Below, piece after piece: positions 9,539 to 18,939 of a stretch of DNA of 64,000 nucleotides. The stretch is from Oxalobacteraceae bacterium OTU3CINTB1 (GTDB taxonomy: Bacteria > Pseudomonadota > Gammaproteobacteria > Burkholderiales > Burkholderiaceae_D): NCBI GenBank assembly GCA_024123955.1, contig CP099652.1, positions 4,278,001 to 4,342,000 on the forward strand, in the 5' to 3' direction. A program made the translations under genes and the position numbers. A model generated the notes under the pieces. That model did not search any database. It was not told the origin of the DNA and was given only the letters and a program-made list of their open reading frames with translations. The stretch's first letter is position 1. Each line of letters opens with the position of its first letter.

Positions 9539-10251
9539 TGTTCGGTCCTCGCCGCAGCGCTCGATTGCAGGCTGAATTGCACGAACGGCGCCGTCGTCGC
9601 CACCGGTGCGGGCACGGCTGCCGGAGCGGCGGTCGGCACGGCTACACCTTCGATGGTCGCCGGCGCGGCGGGCGGCGGCGCGGCGACCGGCGTCAGTTGC
9701 GCGTCCGGCCGTGAAATATCCAGGCTGGCGAAGCTCTTGCCTTGCATAACCCGCTCCGACTTCAAGCGCGCGATATAGGCCGGTATCAAGGTCGGCTGCA
9801 TGGCACGTCCCTGCACGCCGATATCGTTGCCCGCGCCAACGATCGACACGCCTGTCAACCACAGCCCGCTGACGTTCTGTCGCGAAAACGCGCGGAAATA
9901 TTCGGCATAGCCTGCCGCGTTGCCAAGCGTGCCGTCGCGCAGCACCGATTCCACTTGTTGCAGCGACTTCAATTCCGCCTCGGCCTGGGCGACCTCGCTT
10001 GCGATGGTGGCGCTTTTCTGCCGTGGCGCGAATTGCTTGCTGGCCTCCGCCAGACGGCGCTCGCGGTCGGCCAGCAAGGTTTTGCCGGACGCGGCGGATG
10101 TTTCCAGCTCGGCCACACGCTGGCCGGCGTACCACGTCAGCAGCAGCGCGCCGGCGACGATCACGCCCAAGGCCTCGGCCATCGGCAAGGCCGTGAATAC
10201 TTTCTTCTGCTTGAGGAAGATGGGGTTGAACAGGTTGATCTGCTGACTCAC
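9535..10251 (-). CDS. PilN-like protein of MSHA locus
   Basis: A 238-residue bitopic inner-membrane protein beginning MSQQINLFNPIFLKQKK, a hallmark opening of PilN/MshI2-type proteins (the INLF segment docks on PilM). One membrane helix (about 25-44) is followed by a coiled coil (KSATIASEVAQAEAELKSL) and a periplasmic domain. The last 60 residues are Ala/Pro/Thr-rich. It overlaps the PilM-like gene by 4 bases upstream and mshJ by 4 bases downstream. Confidence 0.78.
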   Translation of the reverse strand: MSQQINLFNPIFLKQKKVFTALPMAEALGVIVAGALLLTWYAGQRVAELETSAASGKTLLADRERRLAEASKQFAPRQKSATIASEVAQAEAELKSLQQVESVLRDGTLGNAAGYAEYFRAFSRQNVSGLWLTGVSIVGAGNDIGVQGRAMQPTLIPAYIARLKSERVMQGKSFASLDISRPDAQLTPVAAPPPAAPATIEGVAVPTAAPAAVPAPVATTAPFVQFSLQSSAAARTEQ

Positions 10252-11192
10252 AGCACCACCTCCTCGTGCCGCAGGGCCGCGCCCAGGGTCAGGAAGAAAC
10301 GCTGTTGCTGCTCGACGTCAAGCAGCGCCGGCGCCTTGCTCAGGTCGAACACATCCTCCAGGCCCATTGCCTCGACCGGCATGTAGAGATTGGCCGCCAG
10401 ATATTCGTGCAAGCCCTGCGCGCCGGTCGGCGCCAGCAGCAGCTTGATCACGTTGACATAGTTGAACTGGCGGTCGAAGTGATCCAGCGAGCGTTGCAGC
10501 TCCAGGGTAATCTTGTCGAATAAGGTTTGCTGCTTGTCGGTGTCTGGTTCCAGCAGTTGCGGCAAGGTCACGTCGATGCGGCGCGACAGGTACAGCTCGC
10601 CCTTGAAGGTGATCGTCAGCAGGCCGCCGTCGCCGTCGAACGACAGCATCGCCAGGCCACGGCCTTCGGTTTCCAGCAGCACCGAGATGTTCCGCTGCGC
10701 CATTTCCGGAATGTCGATGACGTTCAGTTCGATCTTGGCCTCGGCGAACAGGCCCTGGCGCGACTGGATCAGCGCGTTGCGGGCGGCGATGGCGAACATC
10801 GAATGGGCGCGCGACGGCGCGTTCGGGTCGACCGGAATGTCTAGCACGTCGATGGTGGCGTCGTCGACATGAAAATCGAGCATATCCTTCAAGCGCCAGC
10901 GCACCGCCGTTTTCAATTCGTCCTGCGGGACGTTGGGTGCGTCGACGGTCAGCATCTGGTATTCGCCGCCGCTCAGCATGGTGCCGAAGAGGAAATTGGC
11001 GGCCTTCAAATCCTTGCTCACTTTTTCCAGCGATTCGGAAGTCAGGCTGGCAGTGGACGGATAGAACGACGACAGCTCGACCACCGCCTTGGCGTCGCGC
11101 ACGCGCTGCACGCGGCCAGCGCAGATACCGTCGCGCTGGAACGAGACGGTCAGCCAGCCATCCTTCTTTTTGCTTCTTTTGAGGAATCCCAT
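10248..11192 (-). CDS. mshI: MshI/PilM-like cytoplasmic ATPase-fold protein
   Basis: A 314-residue protein with no signal or membrane helix, matching PilM/MshI: an actin-like (FtsA-type) protein that binds the PilN N-terminus at the inner membrane and helps couple the motor to the machine. Visible features are MGFLKRSKKKDGWLTVSF at the start and paired subdomain segments (YQMLTVDAPNVPQDELKTA; GRGLAMLSFDGDGG). It is the first gene of the second half of cluster A, after a 136-bp gap that may hold its own promoter. Confidence 0.78.
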   Translation of the reverse strand: MGFLKRSKKKDGWLTVSFQRDGICAGRVQRVRDAKAVVELSSFYPSTASLTSESLEKVSKDLKAANFLFGTMLSGGEYQMLTVDAPNVPQDELKTAVRWRLKDMLDFHVDDATIDVLDIPVDPNAPSRAHSMFAIAARNALIQSRQGLFAEAKIELNVIDIPEMAQRNISVLLETEGRGLAMLSFDGDGGLLTITFKGELYLSRRIDVTLPQLLEPDTDKQQTLFDKITLELQRSLDHFDRQFNYVNVIKLLLAPTGAQGLHEYLAANLYMPVEAMGLEDVFDLSKAPALLDVEQQQRFFLTLGAALRHEEVVL

Positions 11193-11244
11193 ACCAGCAA
11201 CCTAGATGATTACCAGCACACGAGGTTTACGCGCTAGTTGGTTG

Positions 11245-11276
11245 ATTATATTCAAGTTACACCGCTCGTTTGCCAA
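11245..11276 (-). promoter_or_regulatory. Weak candidate promoter for mshI to mshN
   Basis: In the 136-bp gap between mshP and mshI the minus strand has a perfect TATAAT (11250-11245). The only -35-like box, TTGGCA (11276-11271), is 20 bases away, which is too far for a standard promoter. It may be a weak or activator-dependent start for the mshI-mshN half of the locus. Confidence 0.3.
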
Positions 11277-11328
11277 AAATTAATAGTAATGCCACAAAAA
11301 CACACACATTGTCATGTGGCTTGTTTCT

Positions 11329-11811
11329 TTATAGCTGCGCATCGATCCGCCGTGACACATAATCCGGGCCTGGCGCGGCGTTTGGGCAGTTGCCAGTCGC
11401 CGGGTCGGGCTGGTTACAGGCGACCGACCGAATGGCGATGCCGCCTGCGGTGGAATCAGGTTGAGTCGCATCGGCGGAGCCATAACCCAATTCGGGACCG
11501 GCCAGGCAAGACACCGTCACGGTGAAGGCGCTTAACGTAGCGGCCGGCAGGCCGAAGCTGACCGCCGAGGGACAGCCCAATGGATTGCCGGCCAACGCCC
11601 CGTCTGGCTGCAAGCTAGTGAAGAGCGCCCATTCCATACCCGCACGCGCCGCCTGATATGCACGCGCGCCCTGCTCATCCTGCGAGGCGCTGCTTTGCTG
11701 CGCAGTCGTCAGCGACACTACGGCCGCCGCCAACCCTGCGAGCACCACCAGTAAAAAGATGGCGGTCACCAGCGCGACGCCGCCCGATTTTCTTATCATT
11801 CGCAGCTTCAT
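11329..11811 (-). CDS. mshP: MshP-like minor pilin protein
   Basis: A 160-residue protein with a class III-like leader and hydrophobic helix (SGGVALVTAIFLLVVLAG). The usual Glu at position 5 of the mature helix is replaced by Thr, as in other non-canonical minor pilins. The segment QQSSASQDEQGARAYQAARAGMEWALF is typical of MshP/PilX-type proteins. It overlaps the mshO stop by 4 bases and closes the pilin part of the cluster. Probably a tip or priming-complex subunit. Confidence 0.75.
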   Translation of the reverse strand: MKLRMIRKSGGVALVTAIFLLVVLAGLAAAVVSLTTAQQSSASQDEQGARAYQAARAGMEWALFTSLQPDGALAGNPLGCPSAVSFGLPAATLSAFTVTVSCLAGPELGYGSADATQPDSTAGGIAIRSVACNQPDPATGNCPNAAPGPDYVSRRIDAQL

Positions 11812-12743
11812 GGCGTATTGTCGACTTGGACCTGATGGGTGAGCGTGATGGTTTCAACGGCGTTGCCACCATTGATATCTGGGCGGCCCAGCGCGAGATT
11901 CAAACCAATCAGCGAGCTCTGCTGAGTTCCGAAACCGTTGACGGAAAAATTACAAGCGACCACGTTGTTGGCCATCAGATTGCCGGCGGCCGCAGTGGGA
12001 GTCGGCTGGACGGCGAGGAAGTTGGCGGCCACTGACCGCGTTAAGGTGCCTCTGCCATTTGCCAGTCCCTGGCATCGGAAGGTCACAGGTTCCGTCACCA
12101 CTTGGAAACGCTGGCCGGGCGACGTATTGGGATTGGTCGACGCGAATGGATTGATCTTATTGCCAGGCGCGTCACCGTCTTTATACCGCTCATAAGAAAT
12201 GGTGCGGTCCCCTGGATTTGCATTAGTGACGCGTGCGAGATTATCGCGAAAGTAGGCATCGGCACCGACATTGGAAAACCCCGGCCCCAAGTTATAGATA
12301 ACAATATAATTGTTCGCCCCCGCTGGCGAGAAAGTCAACGCAGGCGTTGGCATTGGGCCCACCACATGAAACGGCGCTGCGACAGGATTCGTGAAACTCA
12401 ACGGCGTGCCGTTGACGGTATTGGCCTCGACCGAGAGATACCTGCCCCCCGATATCGTCGGGATAAACTCCAACCACCAGACGCCGTTGTTCACCGTCAG
12501 GCGCACGCTGTTGGGCAAGGCGCTGCGCAGTTCACGCGCCATTCGGCGCAAGGCCAGATCGGCCGCGTCGGTAAGCTCGGCGCGGGCGGCGGCGTCGGTG
12601 TAGTTCTGCACTGGGCGACGGATGAATAGCACCATGATGCCAGCCAGTATGCCGGTAACGACCATGACGACGATCGCCTCCACCAGCGTGAAACCACGCT
12701 GGCGAGTTGCAAAATGCCGCAAATGTCGAAGGCTGCTTTTCAT
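11808..12743 (-). CDS. mshO: MshO-like minor prepilin
   Basis: A 311-residue prepilin with leader and cleavage site QRG-FTLVEAIVVMVV (Glu at +5). It is much longer than the major pilin, with a large C-terminal domain, as is usual for MshO. ATG 12743 is chosen because it lies 4 bases after the mshD stop; an in-frame start at 12782 would overlap mshD. Probable minor or tip pilin. Confidence 0.78.
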   Translation of the reverse strand: MKSSLRHLRHFATRQRGFTLVEAIVVMVVTGILAGIMVLFIRRPVQNYTDAAARAELTDAADLALRRMARELRSALPNSVRLTVNNGVWWLEFIPTISGGRYLSVEANTVNGTPLSFTNPVAAPFHVVGPMPTPALTFSPAGANNYIVIYNLGPGFSNVGADAYFRDNLARVTNANPGDRTISYERYKDGDAPGNKINPFASTNPNTSPGQRFQVVTEPVTFRCQGLANGRGTLTRSVAANFLAVQPTPTAAAGNLMANNVVACNFSVNGFGTQQSSLIGLNLALGRPDINGGNAVETITLTHQVQVDNTP

Positions 12744-12747
12744 GGAC

Positions 12748-13401
12748 TTAAAGGGTTGGCGCGTACCGCGTGCGGTAGCCATCCAGCTGTATGGTTTCGC
12801 CGGGGCCGTAAGTGGTGCGGATGGTGATCTTCAACACCTGCAAGTTGTTGGCCGTCGAGACGATGTTGCGGCCGTTCGGTCCGAGCGCGCCATTGCCGTT
12901 AGGCGATCCCGCCGGACCCAGTACATTGATTTCCACAGTCGTCGTAATCGGACCCAGCGAGCTGTTTCCCATTGTATTAAGGTTTTGATCCTGACCCAGC
13001 GCGCGGCCGTTCACGTCCCGATCCACCCCATCCGCGCCGGCGAAGGCGCGTCGTTCGACGCCCGGCGTCGTCACATAATCGGCGACGCTGGCATAGGGAC
13101 GCAGCGCGCCGCCCGGACGCTGGCCGAACCCTGCGGCACCGGCTGCCGTGGCGCATCCGGCTTGGGCAACTGCCGTACCGTAGTTGGCGTCGGCGGGAGC
13201 GCAAAAAGTGAGGCCGGCCGATTGCACTTCCTCCATGTAGGCTTCGGCGATCAGCATGGCCTGCTTGCGGCGCAGCGGGTCGGCACTGGATTTGGTGCCG
13301 ATGTTTATAACGCCGATGATGCCGGCGGCGGCGACACCCATGATCACCATGAACATCACCAGTTCGATGATGGTGAGGCCGCGCTGGCGTTTAATAGACA
13401 T
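12748..13401 (-). CDS. mshD: MshD-like minor prepilin
   Basis: A 217-residue prepilin: MSIKRQRG-LTIIELVMFMVIMG, with Glu at +5. Conserved text includes QAMLIAEAYMEEV, seen in MshD/GspI-like minor pilins. The ATG at 13401 lies inside the end of mshC (11-base overlap), and the leader is the correct length from that start. Confidence 0.78.
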   Translation of the reverse strand: MSIKRQRGLTIIELVMFMVIMGVAAAGIIGVINIGTKSSADPLRRKQAMLIAEAYMEEVQSAGLTFCAPADANYGTAVAQAGCATAAGAAGFGQRPGGALRPYASVADYVTTPGVERRAFAGADGVDRDVNGRALGQDQNLNTMGNSSLGPITTTVEINVLGPAGSPNGNGALGPNGRNIVSTANNLQVLKITIRTTYGPGETIQLDGYRTRYAPTL

Positions 13402-13954
13402 ATCCGGTTTCGGGGTCCACAGTGAACTGGTAAACACTGGCACCGCTGGTAAATGTCAAAGTCAATGGCGCACCCAAGCTGGACCGGCCCATGGGATCAA
13501 AGAAGAAGTTGCCGGCGGCGGGAGTTCCCGCGACCGCCATGTTGGCGGGAGTCCCTTCGCACATCCAGTTGGCGATATAGGCGTTGCCGAGCGTGCAGGC
13601 GGCGCGGGTGGCCGTGCTACCAGTGTTGCTGCTGCCCGGCGCGAAAGCGAGTGCAGCGGCGGCGTTGCAGTTATTAGTGAAACAGACAGCAACTCTGGCT
13701 GGCGTCGCCACGACGAATACCCGACGGTTTTGCGCGATGGCTAGCTTCTGCGCATAGCGGATCACGGACTTGACTTGATCGGAATATGCGCGCCCTGCGA
13801 ACGTATCGCCATCAAAAAATCGCGACGCCGCAATGGCGCCGAGGATGCCCATCACCACTATCACGGTCACCAACTCAACCATGGTGAAGCCGCCGGCGGT
13901 CTGCGGGTGAGGAGCAGCGCCAGCGAGGCGCCGCTGATGGTGATGGCGAGTCAA
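13391..13954 (-). CDS. mshC: MshC-like minor prepilin
   Basis: A 187-residue prepilin with an unusually long, His/Arg-rich leader (MTRHHHQRRLAG) before AGG-FTMVELVTVIVVMG. A GspH-like pattern (DQVKSVIRYAQKLAIAQNR) follows, and the C-terminus reads FTVDPETGYVY. It lies between mshA and mshD as in other MSHA loci. Confidence 0.78.
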   Translation of the reverse strand: MTRHHHQRRLAGAAPHPQTAGGFTMVELVTVIVVMGILGAIAASRFFDGDTFAGRAYSDQVKSVIRYAQKLAIAQNRRVFVVATPARVAVCFTNNCNAAAALAFAPGSSNTGSTATRAACTLGNAYIANWMCEGTPANMAVAGTPAAGNFFFDPMGRSSLGAPLTLTFTSGASVYQFTVDPETGYVY

Positions 13955-13978
13955 AGCGAGACCATGCCGGCGTGACGC

Positions 13979-14509
13979 TTACTGACAGTTAGCGACAGTA
14001 GGCGCGTTGCTGAGGATCGGCGCAACGTTGGCGCCGGTAGACTGCGTGTACATTACAAAGCAATTCAAACCAGTTGGGGTCGTGGCCACGCTGTTTGGCT
14101 GGATCACAACAGCACCCGCAGGCACTGCAGGGTTGTTGGCGCCGAGGGCGGTACCTGCGGGAAGAATCGTGTAGTCCGAATTGCTCAGGCCTGCGGCGAC
14201 GGCAATCGATGCTGCGGCCGGGTACCCGTTGACCATGGTCACGCCGACGCCCTCCATCTGCATGACATTATTAACAACTGCGGCTGGATTGATCAGGAAC
14301 TGGCCCCGAGCCAGCGCCGATGCGGAAGACATCGCTCCGCGCGCGGCCGATATGGACGCGGCACGGGCATCACCACCCAAGCTCGTAAACCGTGGCAGCG
14401 CCGTCGCCGCCAAAATGCCGAGGATAACAATCACGACGATCAATTCGATCAGCGTGAAGCCCGACTGGGCTGCTGGTTTACGGAATGCGCTCATCGCTGC
14501 CTTGTTCAT
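13979..14509 (-). CDS. mshA: MshA-like major pilin
   Basis: A 176-residue type IV prepilin: leader cleaved at QSG-FTLIELIVVIVILG, Glu at +5, then the Ala-rich helix LAATALPRFTSLGGDARAA. Two cysteines near the C-terminus (LNCFVMYT and ANCQ) form the expected disulfide (D-region) loop. A good ribosome site (GGAGA) precedes the start. Its size, position and loop make it the best candidate for the main filament subunit of cluster A. Confidence 0.82.
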   Translation of the reverse strand: MNKAAMSAFRKPAAQSGFTLIELIVVIVILGILAATALPRFTSLGGDARAASISAARGAMSSASALARGQFLINPAAVVNNVMQMEGVGVTMVNGYPAAASIAVAAGLSNSDYTILPAGTALGANNPAVPAGAVVIQPNSVATTPTGLNCFVMYTQSTGANVAPILSNAPTVANCQ

Positions 14510-14560
14510 TACATTTCTCCAAGTCGTCCATTAAGTTGAAGAAAGACAGCGCGGATTGCG

Positions 14561-15100
14561 TCAGTCCTTCACTTGCTCAAAGGCCACACCGAGGGGGGCT
14601 GGTGCGCCTGACGGCTTGGCGGGGCGATGGGGCAAGCGAAGTAATTTTACCTTGAATTTCAAACGTTTCGTGGGAGCATCTAAGAAGCCACTGCTGATAT
14701 TTAACAAATAAATCACCGATTTATCAGTTCGATCAAACGCCCAATTCCCTCCCCCGATGTCGTCGTCGCTAGGGGAAAAGTAAGCGCCGGCGTAATTGAC
14801 GGGCTTATCTTTCAGCCAATCAAACGGATTTTGTTCGGCCAAGATCGTTAAATCTTCCGTTCCACCGGGCAATTTCCCCTGCGCAACCTTAATTTCTAAG
14901 GCGGTTCGCAAGTTCGCCACCGTTGTTCGCATCGCGGCCACCTCGGCCTCGCCTTGATAATGCCAAATCCGTTGCAGCAAAACCGTGGTCAATATGCCCA
15001 CAATGACGATGACCAGGGCAAACTCCAGCAAACTTGCGCCCCGTTGTTTCTGCGTCACAAATGTTGGCAAGAAAATCAGTAACCGCCTCGTTTTCGGCAT
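14561..15100 (-). CDS. MshB/MshF-like pseudopilin
   Basis: A 179-residue protein with the prepilin-like site QRG-ASLLEFALVIVIVG (Glu at +5), then a domain with a helix AEVAAMRTTVANLRTALE. The ATG at 15100 shares its A with the mshG TGA; a GTG at 15103 is also possible. Position between mshG and mshA fits MshB or MshF, but the sequence alone does not decide which. Confidence 0.6.
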   Translation of the reverse strand: MPKTRRLLIFLPTFVTQKQRGASLLEFALVIVIVGILTTVLLQRIWHYQGEAEVAAMRTTVANLRTALEIKVAQGKLPGGTEDLTILAEQNPFDWLKDKPVNYAGAYFSPSDDDIGGGNWAFDRTDKSVIYLLNISSGFLDAPTKRLKFKVKLLRLPHRPAKPSGAPAPLGVAFEQVKD

Positions 15101-16329
15101 CACTTATGCAAGGCGGCTTTGCCCAGATCCCAAATCGGCAGGAAGATGCCCAGCGCCAGCACCAACACCATCATGCCCAGGAAGACAATCAGGATCGGTT
15201 CGATCTGCGCCGACAGCGTCTTGAGCTCGTAGTCGACCTCGCGTTCGTACATCTGCGCGATCTCGTCCATCAAATCGTCGATGGAACCGCTCTCCTCGCC
15301 CACCGCGATCATTTGCAGCACCACGGGTGTGAACACGCCGGCCGCCGCCGCCGTCCGCAAAATGCTGTCGCCGCGCTCGACGCCGTCGCGCATCTGCTCG
15401 ACGCGGGCGCACAGGTAGGCGTTGTCCACCGTCTGCGACACCACCGTCAACCCTTGCACAATCGGCACGCCGCTGCGGTTGGACAGCGCGAAGCTGCGGG
15501 CGAAGCGCGCCATCGTGGCCTTGAGGATGATTTTGCCGGCGACCGGAATCTTCAGCTTGAACTTGTCCCACTGATACAAGCCGCGCTCCGTGCCAACCCA
15601 GGCGCGGAAGCCGAACACGCCGGCCACAACAGCGACCGCCATCATCGGCCAGTAACGCACGGTGAAATTGGAGGTGCCGATCAGTATCCTGGTCATCAAC
15701 GGCAACTCGGCGTGCAGCGATTTGAACACGCCGACAAACGCCGGTATCACGAACATATTGACGACCACCATCGCAGCGACCATGGCCATCAGCACGAAAC
15801 TCGGATAACGGGTTGCCGTCTTGACGCGCTCGCGCATGTCGCGGTCGAACTCCAGGTGATCGAACAAGCGCAGGAATACCTCCTCCAGCCGCCCGGTCAT
15901 CTCGCCCACCCGCACCATGGACAGGTAAAACGGCGAAAACACGTCCGGATGGCGTCGCATGGCGGCCGACAGCTCGCGTCCCGAGTCGAGCGACTCGCGC
16001 AAATCCTTGATGACCTTGCCGAAAGACTTGCTGACCGCTGATTCCTGCAAGCCCGCCAGCCCGCGCATGATGGGCACGCCGGACTTGAGCAGGGTATACA
16101 ACTGGCGGCTGAACAATTGCACGTCCATCGACGTGACCTTCTTCTCCAGCAGCCGCGACAGCCAGCTCTCGCCACTGGCGGCGACCGCTTTTTGCGTGAC
16201 GGTGATCTCGATCGGCGTCACGCCGGTATTGAACAGTTGATCGGCGACGGCGCCGCTGTCCGGGCCCTCCAGCACGCCCTGCATCAGTTCGCCGCGCGCG
16301 TTGCGGGCTTTGTAGGCGAAGAACGGCAC
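15100..16329 (-). CDS. mshG: MshG/GspF-like inner-membrane platform protein
   Basis: A 409-residue polytopic protein with the two repeated T2SSF domains (first about 70-195, second about 270-395) and three membrane helices. Typical segments: SRQLYTLLKSGVPI, MVRVGEMTGRLEE, and the duplicate MIAVGEESGSIDDL. It is the platform on which the MshE motor acts to extrude pilins. The GTG at 16329 is one base past the mshE stop, with GAGGA just upstream. Confidence 0.85.
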   Translation of the reverse strand: MPFFAYKARNARGELMQGVLEGPDSGAVADQLFNTGVTPIEITVTQKAVAASGESWLSRLLEKKVTSMDVQLFSRQLYTLLKSGVPIMRGLAGLQESAVSKSFGKVIKDLRESLDSGRELSAAMRRHPDVFSPFYLSMVRVGEMTGRLEEVFLRLFDHLEFDRDMRERVKTATRYPSFVLMAMVAAMVVVNMFVIPAFVGVFKSLHAELPLMTRILIGTSNFTVRYWPMMAVAVVAGVFGFRAWVGTERGLYQWDKFKLKIPVAGKIILKATMARFARSFALSNRSGVPIVQGLTVVSQTVDNAYLCARVEQMRDGVERGDSILRTAAAAGVFTPVVLQMIAVGEESGSIDDLMDEIAQMYEREVDYELKTLSAQIEPILIVFLGMMVLVLALGIFLPIWDLGKAALHK

Positions 16330-16330
16330 G

Positions 16331-18037
16331 TCAATCCTCGGTCTGGTTACTGATGCGCATCGCTTCGGACACCGTCGTGCGGCCCTGCACCACCAGCTGC
16401 ACCGCGTGCCGGCGCAAGGTTTCGCCGGCCATCTGCGTCGCCGCCACCTTGAGGAAGTGGGCCGGATCGGGATCGTTGGCGGCATCGACCACCGCCCGCG
16501 TCATCTCCAGCAGCTCGTAGACCCCGGTACGGCCGCGATAGCCCATGCCGTTACAATGCGAGCAACCCTTGCCGTGGAAATAGCGCGCCTTGTCCACCTT
16601 ATCGTTGAGTTCCATGCTCAGCCACTCGCGCTCGGTCGGCGTCAACTCGTACGGCGTGGTGCAGCTTTCACAGATCATGCGCACCAGCCGCTGCGCCAGC
16701 ACCGCCTGCAGGGAACTGCCGACCATGTAGCGCGGCACGCCCATGTCCATCAGGCGAAGCGGCGTGCTCATCGCATCGTTGGTGTGCAAGGTCGACAACA
16801 CCAAGTGCCCGGTCATGGCGGCCCGCAGGCCGATTTGCGCCGTTTCCTGGTCGCGCATCTCGCCGACAAGCACGATGTCCGGATCTTGCCGCAGCGCCGA
16901 ACGCAGCACGCGCGCGAAATTCAGGTCGATCTTGTCGTTGACTTGCACTTGATTAATGCCGGCCAGCCGGTATTCGACCGGGTCCTCGACGGTGATCAGT
17001 TTCTTCTCGACGGAATTGAGCTCCGACAGCGCGCAGTACAAGGTAGTGGTCTTGCCGCTCCCGGTCGGCCCGGTGACCAGCACCAGGCCGTTCGGACGCT
17101 GGATGATGGCGCGGAACTTTTCCACCAGCGCGCGCGGCATGCCGATGGCGTCGAGCCGCAGCTGGGCCCCGCCCTGGCTCAGCAGACGCATCACGACCGA
17201 TTCGCCGTACTGGGTCGGCATGGTCGAAATACGCACGTCGATGCGCTGGTTGCGCACCCGCACGGCGAAGCGGCCGTCCTGCGGCAGGCGCTTCTCGGAA
17301 ATATCGAGGTCGGACATCAGCTTCAGGCGCAGCGCGAGCGATGGTGCGATCTTGATATCGGTTTCGGTCTGCAGGTGCAGCACGCCGTCGATGCGGAAGC
17401 GGATTTGCAGCCGCCCTTCCTGCGGTTCGATGTGGATGTCGGAGGCGCGCACCTGGGCGGCGTCGTCGAACACCGACTGCAAAAGCTTGACGATGGGCGC
17501 CTCTTCCAGGTTCGGATTGGCGGCAGCGAGCGCGCCGAAGTCGACCGAGACGTCGCCCAGATCCTGCTCCAGCTCGCGCGCCAGGTCGGAGATATCCTCG
17601 GTGCGGCGGTAGATGCGGTCGATGACGCCGAGCACCTCGGTCTCGTTGACGACGGCCAGTTCGATGTTCTGTTTGACGATGCGGGCGATCTCGTCATACG
17701 CGAACAGGTCGGTCGGGTCTGACATGCCGACGAGCAGCACGCCGCGCCGGTCCTCGAGCACCAGCGCGCGGAAGCGGCGCGCCTGCGTCTCCGGCAGCAT
17801 GCGGACGATCTCGGGATTGACGTTGAAGAACTTCAGGTTCAGGTACGGGATGCTGAGCTGGCGCGCCAGCGCATTGGCGATCTGCTCCTCGGTGACGTAG
17901 CCGTTCTCGATGAACACGCGGCCAAGCTTGCGGCCGCTGCGCTTTTGGTCGGCCAGCGCCAGCCCCAGTTGTTCTTCCGACAGCAGCTTTTGCTGTACGA
18001 GAATTTCCCCCAGCCTGACTTTTTCCGGCCTTGCCAT
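16331..18037 (-). CDS. mshE: MshE pilus assembly ATPase with MshEN domain
   Basis: A 568-residue GspE/PilB-family motor and the first gene of cluster A. Residues 8-60 hold a two-part MshEN pattern (RLGEILVQQKLLSEEQL, then KLGRVFIENGYVTEEQI), the domain known in MshE to bind cyclic di-GMP. The motor core has Walker A GPTGSGKT (323-330), a Walker B region DIVLVGEMRD (about 387-396) and a zinc site of C456/C459 and C492/C495. The ATG at 18037 follows AGGAGC at good spacing. Confidence 0.9.
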   Translation of the reverse strand: MARPEKVRLGEILVQQKLLSEEQLGLALADQKRSGRKLGRVFIENGYVTEEQIANALARQLSIPYLNLKFFNVNPEIVRMLPETQARRFRALVLEDRRGVLLVGMSDPTDLFAYDEIARIVKQNIELAVVNETEVLGVIDRIYRRTEDISDLARELEQDLGDVSVDFGALAAANPNLEEAPIVKLLQSVFDDAAQVRASDIHIEPQEGRLQIRFRIDGVLHLQTETDIKIAPSLALRLKLMSDLDISEKRLPQDGRFAVRVRNQRIDVRISTMPTQYGESVVMRLLSQGGAQLRLDAIGMPRALVEKFRAIIQRPNGLVLVTGPTGSGKTTTLYCALSELNSVEKKLITVEDPVEYRLAGINQVQVNDKIDLNFARVLRSALRQDPDIVLVGEMRDQETAQIGLRAAMTGHLVLSTLHTNDAMSTPLRLMDMGVPRYMVGSSLQAVLAQRLVRMICESCTTPYELTPTEREWLSMELNDKVDKARYFHGKGCSHCNGMGYRGRTGVYELLEMTRAVVDAANDPDPAHFLKVAATQMAGETLRRHAVQLVVQGRTTVSEAMRISNQTED

Positions 18038-18217
18038 ACCCGCTCCTAGATGAGACAAAACGCGCCGCTACTAATGCCGCACGACAACTTGCGGCCATTC
18101 TAGTGCAGATTACCCCACTTCCCCAATGCCAAGCTCGCCTATCTGCACAGGATGTCGCTTTCTTCGCACGAATGCGCTACAGTTGTGGTTCGTTTCCTGT
18201 GGCCACTATTCCCTTTC
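18038..18217. other. Divergent intergenic region between clusters A and B
   Basis: This 180-bp spacer separates two long operons read outward (mshE to the left, the ABC ATPase to the right), so promoters for both should lie here. The ribosome site of mshE (AGGAGC) is clear. I see no convincing paired -35/-10 boxes and no strong inverted repeat. Confidence 0.5.
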
Positions 18218-18934
18218 ATGACCGTACCTGCGCTGCGCCTGCAACAAGTTGTTCAACGCTATGGCCACACCAGCGTGCTGCGCGGCGTGAATCTGGAACT
18301 GCAACCGGGAGAATGCTTCGGCCTGGTGGGCGTGAACGGCGCCGGCAAGACCAGCCTGATCAAATGCGTGCTCGATTTTTGCGCGCTCGACGGCGGCAGC
18401 ATCGACATCTTCGGCCAGCCGCACCACCGCCCCGCCAGCCGCCAGCCGCTGGGCTTTCTGCCGGAACGCTTCACGCCGCCGTACTACCTGACCGGCGCCG
18501 ACTTCATCCGCTATCTGCTGACCCTGCAAGGCCTGCGCTACGATGCCGCGGAAGTCGGCGCGATGATGCGCGCGCTCGACCTCGACCCCGACGCGCTCAA
18601 TCGCACCGTGCGCGGCTATTCCAAAGGCATGACGCAAAAGCTGGGCCTGGCCGCCTGCCTGCTCGCGCGCAAGCCCCTCTATATATTGGACGAGCCGATG
18701 AGCGGCCTCGATCCAAAGGCCCGCGCGCTGTTGAAAGAGCAACTGCGCAGCCTTCACCGCGCCGGCAGCACGCTGTTCCTGACCTCGCACGCGCTGGCCG
18801 ATGTCGACGAGCTGTGCGACCGCATGGCCATTCTGCATGACGGCCGGATCCGTTTTAGCGGCACGCCGGCGGAATGCCGCGCGCAATACGGCGCCGCCAG
18901 CCTGGAGCAAGCCTTCCTGGCCTGCATCGCGTGA
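18218..18934 (+). CDS. ABC transporter ATPase, first gene of cluster B
   Basis: A 238-residue ABC-type ATPase. Walker A GVNGAGKT at 38-45, signature YSKGMTQKLGLA (the variant typical of ABC-2 exporters), Walker B LYILDEP with DP downstream, and switch His in LTSHAL. Its partner is evidently the permease at 30707-31477 in the same cluster. In Myxococcus xanthus, PilH and PilI form an ABC transporter inside a type IV pilus locus, so a role in filament biogenesis or export is plausible but inferred. The ATG at 18218 lies next to the conserved N-terminus. Confidence 0.85.
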   Translation: MTVPALRLQQVVQRYGHTSVLRGVNLELQPGECFGLVGVNGAGKTSLIKCVLDFCALDGGSIDIFGQPHHRPASRQPLGFLPERFTPPYYLTGADFIRYLLTLQGLRYDAAEVGAMMRALDLDPDALNRTVRGYSKGMTQKLGLAACLLARKPLYILDEPMSGLDPKARALLKEQLRSLHRAGSTLFLTSHALADVDELCDRMAILHDGRIRFSGTPAECRAQYGAASLEQAFLACIA

Positions 18935-18939
18935 GCAGC